Shown here: in pieces, positions 45,975 to 55,129 of the stretch
How the letters are laid out: each line of letters starts with the position of its first letter
Position numbering within the stretch: position 1 is the first letter of the stretch
Program-made: the position numbers and the translations under genes
Notes under the pieces: generated by a model
Databases searched by the model: none
Told to the model about the DNA's origin: nothing
Seen by the model: only the letters and a program-made list of their open reading frames with translations
Origin: Candidatus Aminicenantota bacterium
GTDB taxonomy: Bacteria; Acidobacteriota; Aminicenantia; Aminicenantales; Aminicenantaceae
Length of the DNA: 64,000 bases
NCBI GenBank assembly: GCA_020348385.1
Contig: CP070750.1
Location: 2,858,067 to 2,922,066 of the forward strand
Direction of reading: 5' to 3'

Positions 45975-47486
45975 ATGAATAAGACGTTTAGAAAAATTCT
46001 TGTGGCAAACAGGGGGGAGATAGCCGTCCGCATCATCCGGACATGCAGGGAGATGGGAATCATTTCTGTTGCTGTTTATTCCGATGTCGACAGAAGAGCT
46101 CTTCACGTCAGAGTGGCAGATGAAGCTTACCTCATTGGTGCGGCCAAGCCTTCGGCGAGCTATTTGAATATCGACAAGATTATCGGTGTGGCTAAAAAAT
46201 GTAGGGCCCAAGCCATCCATCCTGGATATGGATTTCTCGCAGAAAATCCCAATCTGGTCAAACGCTGCGAAAAAGAGGGAATCGTGTTCATCGGCCCTCC
46301 CTCCAAAGCCATGGAAATCATGGGAAGCAAAACCGCTTCCCGGGCGCAGATGGCCAAGGCCGATGTGCCGATCATTCCAGGCACCCTCGAGCCGATCGAG
46401 AATGAAAAAAAACTGGAAGCGGAGGCGGAAAAAATCGGCTACCCTGTCATCCTTAAGGCTTCTGCAGGCGGAGGCGGAAAGGGATTGCGGTTGGTCAAAA
46501 AAAAGAAAGAACTTGTTTCTTCCTTCCGTTTGGCCCGGTCCGAGGCAGAATCCAGCTTTGACGATCCATCCGTGTACATCGAAAAATACATCCAAAAGCC
46601 CCATCACATCGAGGTCCAGATCCTGGCTGATCATTCGGGGAACATCGTTTATTTGGGCGAAAGGGAATGCTCTATCCAAAGGCGCTATCAGAAAGTCCTG
46701 GAGGAAACACCGTCTCCTTTCCTGGATGAAAACATCCGTCATGAAATGGGGCGTGAGGCCGTGAAGGTTGCCGCGACTGTCGATTACCGGAATGCGGGAA
46801 CAGTGGAATTTGTCGTCGACAAAAACAAAAAATTCTATTTTCTGGAGATGAACACCCGGCTTCAAGTCGAACACCCCGTGACAGAGATGGTGACCGGGAT
46901 CGATCTGGTCAAATGCCAGATCGAAATTGCCGCGGGATTGCCTTTGGCTTTCCGCCAGGAAGATATCAAACCCAACGGTTATTCTCTCCAGTGCCGGATC
47001 TATGCCGAAGATCCGGACAATGATTTCATGCCTTCACCCGGAAAAATCCTTCACCTTCGTGCCCCCTCAGGAGGATTGGGGATAAGGGACGACAACGGAA
47101 TCTATGAAGGCTATGAGGTGCCGATGGAGTACGATCCCTTGCTGTCCAAACTTGTCACCTGGGGGCAAACACGGGCCGAAGCGATTCATCGCATGCTCCG
47201 CGCTATTTCCGAGTACAAGATATACGGAATCCGGACGACCGTCCCCTTCTTCAAACGCATCCTCCGCCATCCCCAGTTTTTTGCGGGTGATTACAATACC
47301 CATTTTATCCCCAGCATGCAAAAGGAAATCGATGGGGATGAGCCCAAGGATGAATTGATCGCCCTCATTGCTGCAGGCATCAAAAGCTATTGTGAGAGCA
47401 AGGGGGGTCTTGGATTCCGTAAAAAGCAAAAGACGAGCCATTGGAAGACACAGGGCAGGTGGGAGAGTCTGAAGAGAAGGCCTTGA
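45975..47486 (+). CDS. accC: biotin carboxylase
   Basis: A 503-residue ATP-grasp biotin carboxylase. KILVANRGEIAVRI opens the N-domain, AIHPGYGFLAEN and the glycine-rich loop ASAGGGGKGLR bind ATP, and EMNTRLQVEHPVTE carries the catalytic Glu/Arg. The last 50 residues extend beyond usual AccC length and are basic. It carboxylates biotin on the carrier protein encoded one base later, most likely for the acyl-CoA carboxylase whose other subunit is upstream. AAAGG touches the ATG with no spacer, which is too close for a normal ribosome site. Confidence 0.96.
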   Translation: MNKTFRKILVANRGEIAVRIIRTCREMGIISVAVYSDVDRRALHVRVADEAYLIGAAKPSASYLNIDKIIGVAKKCRAQAIHPGYGFLAENPNLVKRCEKEGIVFIGPPSKAMEIMGSKTASRAQMAKADVPIIPGTLEPIENEKKLEAEAEKIGYPVILKASAGGGGKGLRLVKKKKELVSSFRLARSEAESSFDDPSVYIEKYIQKPHHIEVQILADHSGNIVYLGERECSIQRRYQKVLEETPSPFLDENIRHEMGREAVKVAATVDYRNAGTVEFVVDKNKKFYFLEMNTRLQVEHPVTEMVTGIDLVKCQIEIAAGLPLAFRQEDIKPNGYSLQCRIYAEDPDNDFMPSPGKILHLRAPSGGLGIRDDNGIYEGYEVPMEYDPLLSKLVTWGQTRAEAIHRMLRAISEYKIYGIRTTVPFFKRILRHPQFFAGDYNTHFIPSMQKEIDGDEPKDELIALIAAGIKSYCESKGGLGFRKKQKTSHWKTQGRWESLKRRP

Positions 47487-47487
47487 A

Positions 47488-47979
47488 ATGAATGTATCAT
47501 TTTGGCTGGATGACAAAGAGTTCAGATTGAAACTGACGCAGACTAAAACGAATGATATCCTGGTCACGTTGGGAGAAAATAAATACAGGGTTTCTGTGGA
47601 AATTCTCGGCGGGGATGAGATTTTGCTCAACATCGACGGCAAGATTCATGATGTTATCGTCAATGCCAATGTAACATCCTATACCGTTTATGTAAACGGA
47701 AGGTGTTTCCAGATAGAAAAAAAATCCGCGCTCCAAATCCTTGGCCCGAAAACCGGGAAACAGCAAAAGGCTAACGTGAATACATCGATGCCTGGGAGGA
47801 TTGTGAAGGTCCTGTTGAACGAGGGCGATGAGGTTGCAGAAGGCCAAGCTGTGTTGATTCTGGAGGCCATGAAGATGCAAAATGAGATCAAATCTCCACA
47901 ACGCGGGCGCTTAGGCAAGGTCTGTCCCAAGGCTGGGGATTCGGTCGAGACTGGTGCGCTCCTCTTCACCGTTGACTAA
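47488..47979 (+). CDS. biotin carboxyl carrier protein
   Basis: A 163-residue biotinyl protein. Residues 1-80 form a beta-rich domain of the kind found in propionyl/methylmalonyl-CoA carboxylase biotin subunits. After a short linker, the biotinyl domain (about 96-163) contains EAMKM with K129 as the biotinylated lysine. It shuttles carboxybiotin between AccC and the carboxyltransferase. The ATG is one base after the accC stop. Confidence 0.93.
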   Translation: MNVSFWLDDKEFRLKLTQTKTNDILVTLGENKYRVSVEILGGDEILLNIDGKIHDVIVNANVTSYTVYVNGRCFQIEKKSALQILGPKTGKQQKANVNTSMPGRIVKVLLNEGDEVAEGQAVLILEAMKMQNEIKSPQRGRLGKVCPKAGDSVETGALLFTVD

Positions 47980-48217
47980 TCCTGAATTATTCAAAAAAGC
48001 TGCAGATCCATTCATTCTTTTCTAAAAGTAATTCGTAAGACACATTTCAAATATCTTTAATTTAAACATCTGCAGCTTTTACCCTTCGGGCGAGTCGATC
48101 TCACCACATTGGCTTCGTAGTGGCCCAATCGCGGTATACAAATATAGCTTCATGGGCCACTGCCTTGCCGCTGCAGCAATCTCGACTCGTGAATAATCCA
48201 GGAGGACCTGAATTATT
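47980..48217. repeat. nested inverted-repeat element (MITE-like or structured RNA)
   Basis: The outer arms TCCTGAATTATTCA (47980-47993) and TGAATAATCCAGGA (48190-48203) match at 13 of 14. Inside them, AAAAGCTGCAGAT (47995-48007) pairs perfectly with ATCTGCAGCTTTT (48068-48080). CGAGTCGA (48091-48098) pairs with TCGACTCG (48182-48189) and encloses AGTGGCCCA (48119-48127) / TGGGCCACT (48153-48161). A third, direct copy CCTGAATTATT is at 48207-48217. No gene is seen in this 308-base gap; the rest holds the tamB promoter. Confidence 0.6.
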
Positions 48218-48243
48218 TGTTCTCCCCGGCAATTTGAGGGAAA

Positions 48244-48272
48244 TTTATATTTAGAGCGAAAAATGCTATATT
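48244..48272 (+). promoter_or_regulatory. possible promoter of tamB
   Basis: TATATT (48267-48272) with an extended -10 (TGC just upstream) and a weak -35 TTTATA (48244-48249) at 17 bases. The transcript would start about nine bases before the tamB ATG. Confidence 0.35.
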
Positions 48273-48287
48273 TATAGACACAGACCG

Positions 48288-51200
48288 ATGTATTTATCTG
48301 TTATCAAGCTAAAAAAGAAGTTCAAGAGATTGGTCATTCTTTCTACCATTTTCTTGGTCCTGTTTGGGGTAGGGGTTGTTTTGAAAAATATATTCCTTCG
48401 CCAGATTCAGGGTATGATCCAGGAAAACTTCGGGTATTCCGAGTTTCGCCTTTCTTTTTTCCCCCCTGCACTCATCCTCCAAGATGCCAGATCAAAATCC
48501 GTATCACCTTTCTTCTCTGCAAGCAAAATCGTCGTGGGAATCTCATCCCGGTCTTTACTTTCCAAAGATAGACCTCTCACTGTCCTGATCGAAGATCCCG
48601 TATTAAGGGTATATAGCACACAGGATGCGAAACAGGAAGACACCCGAAAGAGGATTAGTTTTGCTTTGCCTTTTGCTATCGATCGAGGCGTGATCAGGAA
48701 TGGAACATTGTACTATTGGGGATCCGAGACACGCATCCAAGTCAGCGGCATGAGCGCGATTTTCACGCAAAATGGCGATGAATTTTCCATAAAAGGTGAA
48801 GCCAAACAGAACATTATCACTCTCTCTCCTGACAAGAATCCGCTCGAAGGTAAAGTGAGCTTCTTGCTCAACGGAAGAGGGCGAGAGATCGCCATCCAGA
48901 GATTGAAATTCAGCGGACCGAGGGGAGTCATAAATGCTGTGGGGAGTCTCATCGATCCTTTCGATCCTGAAATTCAGCTGCAGGCCAATTACGTTCTCCG
49001 TGTGGATATGATTCCGGATATCCTGAATATCCCGTTTGAATACCAGGGTTGGGCAGAAGGGAAAGGCCGGTTTGAAAGAATGGATGGTCGTATAGGCGTG
49101 AAAACAGAATTTGTGAGTAAAGACTTTTTCCTGAACAACGTCAGGATGGGAAGGGTTGAGGGGAATGTGGATTTTGATGGGTCTTTGGGCCGCCTGGATT
49201 TTAACGTTCAGAAAAGAGGATTTCAACCGGAATATGTCCGTGTAAACTTTGATGAACAGAGAGTATGGGGAACAGCCAGGGGATTCTACTTGGATCCGAT
49301 CATCACGCTTGTTGACATTCCTTGGCCTGTATCTTCACCGGGTTGGGGAGATTTTTCTCTTGACAGAGATAAGCTCTTGGCCGAGGTCGAGTTTAGGGAT
49401 GAAGAACTGGGAATGATGGACTCAAAATACTCCTTCAACGGCCAAATTCGTGTTGAGTGGGACAGACAAAAGGCGGTTTCCTTTTTTTCTGAACGCTTGA
49501 ATTCACAATTTTTCAGTGTGAAATTGGATGGGGGATTGGTGATAGGCAAAACGATCGATCTCTCGATAGATGGCGAGATCATGGACCTGAAACAGGCCCG
49601 AGAATTCGTTTCCCTGTTGCTCCAGAAAAATTTTGGTTTTCCAGAAATCCGTGGGATGGGACAGTCAGAGATACGCATATTTGGTGTTTTTGGCCAGCCT
49701 GAAGTTCATGCAGAATTTGCTGTGGCTCCGGGAGGGTTTGCCCATTTCGATGCCCAATATGTTGAGGGACAAGCCGATATAACAGATAATGGTTTTTACG
49801 GGCAGTTTATTGTGGTCGATTCGTCGATAGAGGGGAAAATCGATGTGACCGCTCACCAGGGTGAACTTAGTGTTGATGCCGAAGTGGAGAAGGGATTAGT
49901 CGAGAGCCTCCTTCCTGGATTCGACATTGCCATTCCCTTGAGTGGTGAAGCGTCGGGAAATTTCCAATACCGTGTCAAGGAAGATGAAGTCAGGTTGGCA
50001 GGAGATTTCTCGAGTCCTAACCTGGATTTTTCCGGTCAATCTCTCACGCAGGTCAAAGGCAAACTGGGATGGGATGGGTATGCCATTTCTTTTCCAGAAT
50101 TGATGTTTAACCTGCATGAGGGGAAGATAACAGGTTCTGCCAGCCTGCAACCCCAGCGTGATGAATTTGAGATCGATGTTTCTGGTGAAGGAGTCAGTCT
50201 TGCATCTATCTTTGGACCTGTCCAAGGAGTTCTTTCGTTCGAAGCCAAAGGAAACGGTAGCTTGGGAACCGATTCGGCTTTGGGAAACTTCGAAATAACG
50301 GATTTGTTAATCGATCCTTTCAAGAAAACCGAAGCTCGGGGTGAATTGCAGGTGAGTTTTTCTGAGAATGATGTGCAGCTCGAGCTGGAGGGAAATTTTG
50401 AGCCGGGCGAGAATATGTTTTTCATATCTTTGGGTATTCCCTTTCAAGAGGAAATCATTTCAGGCGATATTCGGGGTTCCTTCACAAACTATGACCTTTT
50501 CCTGCCGTGGAGTGGGGCTGAAGGGCAAATAAACTATATTGCCGAGATTCGGGGAACCAAGCAAGCGCCTCAAGTGAAGGGAGCCATAGATTTCCAAGGG
50601 GGGGTATTTCCTTTTCCTTCGTTTGCCCATGCCCTCCGGGATTATTCTGGATATGTTTTTTTCGAGAACGGAGAATTTTCCGTTCGTTCGATTCAAGGGA
50701 AATTCGGCGGGGGGGATGTCCAGGGATCCGGACGCCTGAAACTGGGTCAGGGAGGGGTGGAAGAGATGGATATCAAAGCCGAGGGGAAAAATCTTCTCCT
50801 TTCTCCCCTGGAAAGGACCAAGGCCCTGACGGATGGATCCATCACTTTGGTCAAGGATACAGATCAATTTGTTCTGAACGGGGAATTTCTTGTCCACCGT
50901 CTCACTTGGAGAAGAGAGATCACAGAAAAATTCGCTTTTTCCTCTGCTCCTTTTTATGAACCCAGAGAGGAGCCTGGGTTTTTTGATGATCTCACACTGA
51001 ACCTCAGGCTTAGAGCCATCGACAATGCTTGGATGGAGAATACACTGGGAAGGGTTCGTGGAAGGTTTGACCTCAATATCACGGGAAACATCAATTCTCC
51101 TATTGTTCTAGGCGATATCGAGGCTTTGGATGGTGATCTCAATTTTCAGGATCGGAAATTCAGAATTTTGAATGGACGAGTGAGCTTCATAAATCCTCAG

Positions 51201-51710
51201 ACCATAGAGCCTTACTTGCATTTTAAAGGAGAAACATACGTTAAGGATTACAGAGTAACCTTTTCATTGGATGGATTGGTGGATCGTCTCAATCCGGAAT
51301 TTAGCTCCTCCCCCCCTCTTCCCCCAGAAGATGTCCTTGCTCTACTGGCGATGGGAGAGGCCTTTAAGCGGACTTATTCATATGATATGAGCACCCAGCT
51401 CAGCACGGCTTCTCTCCTTTCCTTCCAACTATCGGAAGAAGCGAAAAAGCAAGCGGAAGGACTTTTCCTTGTCGATCGTTTCAGGATCGATCCTTTTGTC
51501 ATTGGATCCTCAGCTGAAGTCACAGCTCGTTTGACGGTCGGGAAAAACATCTCGAGGAACTTTTTTATCCTGTATTCGACAAATTTGACGACACTGCGTG
51601 AGGAGATTATCAGGATGGAATGGCAGTTGACAAGAGATTTGTCCATCGTGGGAACCCGAGATGAAGAAGGCCGTATCGGTTTCGATGTCAAAATCCACAG
51701 GAGGTTCTGA
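48288..51710 (+). CDS. tamB: TamB-like translocation and assembly protein
   Basis: An 1140-residue protein with one N-terminal membrane helix (about 14-33) followed by long repeated beta-strand regions of the AsmA/TamB bridge type. The C-terminal DUF490 domain is clear: PPLPPEDVLALLAMGE near residue 1010 and a final GRIGFDVKIHRRF-like beta end. TamB spans the periplasm and works with an Omp85 partner, encoded next, in outer-membrane assembly or phospholipid transfer. The ATG lacks a ribosome site. Its stop codon lies just before the TTG of the Omp85 gene. Confidence 0.92.
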   Translation: MYLSVIKLKKKFKRLVILSTIFLVLFGVGVVLKNIFLRQIQGMIQENFGYSEFRLSFFPPALILQDARSKSVSPFFSASKIVVGISSRSLLSKDRPLTVLIEDPVLRVYSTQDAKQEDTRKRISFALPFAIDRGVIRNGTLYYWGSETRIQVSGMSAIFTQNGDEFSIKGEAKQNIITLSPDKNPLEGKVSFLLNGRGREIAIQRLKFSGPRGVINAVGSLIDPFDPEIQLQANYVLRVDMIPDILNIPFEYQGWAEGKGRFERMDGRIGVKTEFVSKDFFLNNVRMGRVEGNVDFDGSLGRLDFNVQKRGFQPEYVRVNFDEQRVWGTARGFYLDPIITLVDIPWPVSSPGWGDFSLDRDKLLAEVEFRDEELGMMDSKYSFNGQIRVEWDRQKAVSFFSERLNSQFFSVKLDGGLVIGKTIDLSIDGEIMDLKQAREFVSLLLQKNFGFPEIRGMGQSEIRIFGVFGQPEVHAEFAVAPGGFAHFDAQYVEGQADITDNGFYGQFIVVDSSIEGKIDVTAHQGELSVDAEVEKGLVESLLPGFDIAIPLSGEASGNFQYRVKEDEVRLAGDFSSPNLDFSGQSLTQVKGKLGWDGYAISFPELMFNLHEGKITGSASLQPQRDEFEIDVSGEGVSLASIFGPVQGVLSFEAKGNGSLGTDSALGNFEITDLLIDPFKKTEARGELQVSFSENDVQLELEGNFEPGENMFFISLGIPFQEEIISGDIRGSFTNYDLFLPWSGAEGQINYIAEIRGTKQAPQVKGAIDFQGGVFPFPSFAHALRDYSGYVFFENGEFSVRSIQGKFGGGDVQGSGRLKLGQGGVEEMDIKAEGKNLLLSPLERTKALTDGSITLVKDTDQFVLNGEFLVHRLTWRREITEKFAFSSAPFYEPREEPGFFDDLTLNLRLRAIDNAWMENTLGRVRGRFDLNITGNINSPIVLGDIEALDGDLNFQDRKFRILNGRVSFINPQTIEPYLHFKGETYVKDYRVTFSLDGLVDRLNPEFSSSPPLPPEDVLALLAMGEAFKRTYSYDMSTQLSTASLLSFQLSEEAKKQAEGLFLVDRFRIDPFVIGSSAEVTARLTVGKNISRNFFILYSTNLTTLREEIIRMEWQLTRDLSIVGTRDEEGRIGFDVKIHRRF

Positions 51711-51714
51711 TTTG
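51699..51714 (+). promoter_or_regulatory. ribosome site deciding a TTG start
   Basis: AGGAGG (51699-51704) stands seven bases before TTG (51712-51714), with the tamB stop codon between. It selects the Omp85 start over an in-frame ATG at 51661 inside tamB. Confidence 0.75.
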
Positions 51715-54459
51715 AGCAAGAGATTTTGGGCCGCGATCTTATCTCTTGCGGGAGTCCTTGTTTCATTTTTCTCGGCTTCCCTCTTGTACGCCCAAATGCC
51801 AGAGACCATCCCACTCATATCAGAAATAAATCTCCGTATTGACGAGATGCCCGGCAGTCCAGAAATGAGAAATATCATTCCGATGGAAGACGGAGAGGTT
51901 TATTCTCTAAAGAGAATCACAGAAAGTATAAGGCAGATTTACCAAACAGGTTTGTTTTCTGATGTCAAAGTTCTGAAAGAGGGAGATCAAGAAACCAAAC
52001 TCACGTTTTTGTTGACAAGAAAACTCCTTATCCGAAAGATCGATTTTATCGGCAACAGAGAGATTCCCCGAAAAAATCTCGAGGAGAATTTATTCGCCCT
52101 GAAACGAGAGGGGTCTTATTCTGCGGATAATCTTGACCGAGCGGTTGAAGAAATTCGGGAAATTCTGAGGAGGGAGGGATTTTTTCAAGCTGAAATCGAA
52201 CCTGTGGTCGAACAAAATCCCGATGTCCCAGAAGTAAATATCTCGTTCATCATTCACTCGGTTAAGAAATACACCATCGGTAAAATCGATTTTACCGGAA
52301 ATCTGGTCATATCGGAGCAGGAATTACGCAAAAAAATGCGCACCAAAGAGGGAAAGGAATTTGTTCCTTCTGATTTGGAAGCGGATTTGGAACAAATAAG
52401 ACAAAGTTATCGGGGCCTAGACTACCAACGCGCAGAAGCTCTTATTGTCGAGCAGAGGTTTGATGACGCAAAGGAACAGGTCTTTTTTGTCCTTCAAATC
52501 CTGCCGCAAGAAAAGATCGAAATCACGGTTATTGGTGCGGATGTTCCATTGGACTTCCTCAAGCCTATTTGGGAAGCCCAAATATTTGAAGAATGGGGCT
52601 TGCGAGAAGGGGATGCCAAAATTATCAACCACTTGAGGAAAAAGGGTTACATTTTTGCGACCGTTAATTCATCCGTTCAATACGAGAATAACTTGATGCG
52701 CGTGTTCCATAGAGTATCTCCTGGAGAGCGATTCAAAATCCAGAAGGTTTCCTTCATTGGCATGGAATATTTCACTTCCGACCAATTGAGGGAAAAGCTG
52801 ATGTTGACGGGAAATTTCCCTTTGTTTCAGAAGGTTGATGGAGCAAAGCTTTATGAATTGCCACAAGAAGTCGAACTTTTGTATAAGTCTCATGGTTTTT
52901 CGGATACACACGTGGAAGTGGCTTTCGACAGAGAAGGAAACAAACTAAAACCGATTTTGAGTATTCAAGAAGGCAAACAGGAAAAGATCGAAAGCATATC
53001 TATCCAAGGCGGAACTCTTTTTGCTGAGGATATTCTGATGGAGATGATCGGAGGTATTCCGGGAGGGGGCTTTTTTCAGCCCGACATACAGAAAGACATC
53101 GAAAGATTAAAAAGATATTACCTGAACCAAGGCGTCAGGGGAACAGAAATTGTTGCTGTTGTCCAGCAGGTTCAAGACAATCTTTACTCTATACGGTTCG
53201 AGATCGAAGAGGGGCAAAAGATTCGTATAGAAAATATTATCATCACAGGTTACATAACTACCAAGAAAAATATCATCTCGAGAGAACTTCTGGTGCAAGA
53301 GGGAGATCTTGCGCGATATGATGCCATTGGGGAGTCGAAAAGAAAATTGGAAAGGTTGGGAATCTTCACAGAGGTTATAATCGACGAAATCCCTATTTCT
53401 TCAGACAGGATAAATCTATTGGTCGGTGTCCGGGAAGGGGCAAGAAATTATGCCAGTTTGGGGATTGGTATGGAGACGAAAAGCCAACCTCGGACTTATG
53501 CAGTTTGGGATTATGAATTTAGACCACGGGGAACAGCGGAGTTGATCCGGTACAACATCTTCGGGACGGCAGCACAGGCCAGCCTTGTCGGGCAGTTGAG
53601 CTTTAGGGAAACAAGAGGGGTTTTTTCTTGGAGACAACCCTATTTTTTCGGACTTCCGATGGAAACCTACTTTAACGCTTGGCTGGAAAGAGAAGCGCGC
53701 ACCAGTTTCACGTATGAGGGAAGCGGAATCAGTTTGACGACCGCAAAGCCGATCTCGAAAACTGAGAATATGGATTTTCTGGCCACGCTAAGATATGCCA
53801 GTAGAATAATAACAGAACTGGAGATCGAAGAGTCTGAAATAGACCGGCGGTTTTTCCCGTTTTCCACCGCAGCGATATCCGGCAGCTACATCTGGGAAAA
53901 AAGGGATGATCCGTTTAATCCCACAAGAGGGTTCTTTTTCAGTTCTGTGCTCGAATGGGCATTCCCGTACTTTGGAACAGAATCAGATTTTTGGAAAACG
54001 TTCAACAAATTTCAAATTTTCGTTCCGGTTGTGCCTGACGTGACGTTTGGGGCGACTGTACGGCTTGGATTGGCCAGGGGGAGAGTACCGATTCATGAAA
54101 GGTTTTTTGCCGGAGGGAGCAATTCCTTCCGCGGGGTGGCTTTTGATGAATTAGGACCCAAAGACCCAGAATCTGCCAAACCAGTTGGGGGAAAGGCCTT
54201 ACTTTTATTCAATTTTGAGCTGACCTTTCCGATTATTCCAGCTTTCAAAGATTTGTATGGCACCTTGTTTTTCGACAAAGGTAATGTTTTCGAAAGAAGG
54301 AAGCAGGTCAGCTTTTCCGGTTTGAGGAATGCCCTAGGATTGGGATTGAAATACAAAACTCCATTAGGCCCGGTCCGTTTTGAACTGGGTTGGAATCTGG
54401 ATCCGTTTCCTGGGGAAAAAAGTCTTATAGGTTTTATTACGATTGGCAATGTATTCTAA
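51712..54459 (+). CDS. Omp85 family outer membrane assembly protein (BamA or TamA)
   Basis: A 915-residue protein started from TTG at 51712 with an ideal ribosome site. The signal peptide ends LYAQ near residue 28. Several POTRA domains follow (KIDFIGNREIPRKNLEENLF, KIDFTGN-VISEQELRKKM, KVSFIGMEYFTSDQLREKL, and NIIITGYITTKKNIISRELL are four clear repeats), then a 16-strand barrel of about 370 residues with the conserved SFRG substrate loop. It inserts barrel proteins into the outer membrane. Being next to tamB suits TamA, but this many POTRA domains and the SurA-like gene downstream fit BamA, so I leave it open. Confidence 0.92.
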   Translation: MSKRFWAAILSLAGVLVSFFSASLLYAQMPETIPLISEINLRIDEMPGSPEMRNIIPMEDGEVYSLKRITESIRQIYQTGLFSDVKVLKEGDQETKLTFLLTRKLLIRKIDFIGNREIPRKNLEENLFALKREGSYSADNLDRAVEEIREILRREGFFQAEIEPVVEQNPDVPEVNISFIIHSVKKYTIGKIDFTGNLVISEQELRKKMRTKEGKEFVPSDLEADLEQIRQSYRGLDYQRAEALIVEQRFDDAKEQVFFVLQILPQEKIEITVIGADVPLDFLKPIWEAQIFEEWGLREGDAKIINHLRKKGYIFATVNSSVQYENNLMRVFHRVSPGERFKIQKVSFIGMEYFTSDQLREKLMLTGNFPLFQKVDGAKLYELPQEVELLYKSHGFSDTHVEVAFDREGNKLKPILSIQEGKQEKIESISIQGGTLFAEDILMEMIGGIPGGGFFQPDIQKDIERLKRYYLNQGVRGTEIVAVVQQVQDNLYSIRFEIEEGQKIRIENIIITGYITTKKNIISRELLVQEGDLARYDAIGESKRKLERLGIFTEVIIDEIPISSDRINLLVGVREGARNYASLGIGMETKSQPRTYAVWDYEFRPRGTAELIRYNIFGTAAQASLVGQLSFRETRGVFSWRQPYFFGLPMETYFNAWLEREARTSFTYEGSGISLTTAKPISKTENMDFLATLRYASRIITELEIEESEIDRRFFPFSTAAISGSYIWEKRDDPFNPTRGFFFSSVLEWAFPYFGTESDFWKTFNKFQIFVPVVPDVTFGATVRLGLARGRVPIHERFFAGGSNSFRGVAFDELGPKDPESAKPVGGKALLLFNFELTFPIIPAFKDLYGTLFFDKGNVFERRKQVSFSGLRNALGLGLKYKTPLGPVRFELGWNLDPFPGEKSLIGFITIGNVF

Positions 54460-55126
54460 TAAACCGGAAATCAACAGCTATCCATTGCATGTGGCCGCTC
54501 TGTTTCTTTTTTTCCTTTGGATATTTGTCCCGGGCTATGGTCAGGGGGAAGTTGTCGATCGGATCGTTGCCATAGTCAATGACGAAGTCATCACACAGAC
54601 AGATGTCAGTATCATCCAAAAGTTTGGCTTATTCGATGACCTGTCTGAATCTCCGGATGCTGATAAACAAACAAAAATTCTCTATCGATTGATCAATCAA
54701 AAATTGGTTATTCAGCTGGCCAGTGAACGTATTATGGTCGCAGAGGAAGAGTTGGAGGCGGCCTTGAGTGATGTTATCCAAAGAACTGATCCTGACCTTG
54801 CAGGATCGGCCCTTCTTCAGTTTGGATTGGATTGGGATGATTTGAAACCTTATCTCCGTGAAAAATTGCTGTTTCAAAAAATCATATCCCAAAGATTTAA
54901 CCGTGGGGTTATCGTGAGCATCGATGAGATTGAAAGATATTATGAGCAAGTGTATGTTCCCTCTCAGAGGAGAAAGAACCTCGGCCCTCAACCCATGATC
55001 GAAGTGCTCGGCCAACTCGAGAGGGAGTTGCAACGAGAAAAAGTCGAGGATCAAGTTCAGGAATGGATTGATAATTTGAAACGCGAAGCCAATATTCAAA
55101 TAAAATTACATGATTTCTTAGGATGA
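54449..55126 (+). CDS. SurA-type chaperone domain without PPIase domain
   Basis: A 225-residue exported protein overlapping the Omp85 gene by 11 bases (an in-frame TTG at 54443 is an alternative start). Hydrophobic residues 14-30 are a signal or anchor. GEVVDRIVAIVNDEVITQTDV is the hallmark N-terminal segment of SurA, followed by its helical core and a second helical piece (IDEIERYYEQVY). The parvulin domains of SurA are absent. Such short proteins can still act as holdases for unfolded outer-membrane proteins. Location after the Omp85 gene supports this. Confidence 0.8.
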   Translation: MYSNKPEINSYPLHVAALFLFFLWIFVPGYGQGEVVDRIVAIVNDEVITQTDVSIIQKFGLFDDLSESPDADKQTKILYRLINQKLVIQLASERIMVAEEELEAALSDVIQRTDPDLAGSALLQFGLDWDDLKPYLREKLLFQKIISQRFNRGVIVSIDEIERYYEQVYVPSQRRKNLGPQPMIEVLGQLERELQREKVEDQVQEWIDNLKREANIQIKLHDFLG

Positions 55127-55129
55127 AAT

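Noticed and set aside
44043..47979. Sodium-pumping methylmalonyl-CoA decarboxylase
   Set aside because: No membrane beta subunit is present and a biotin carboxylase is encoded, so an ATP-dependent carboxylase is more likely.
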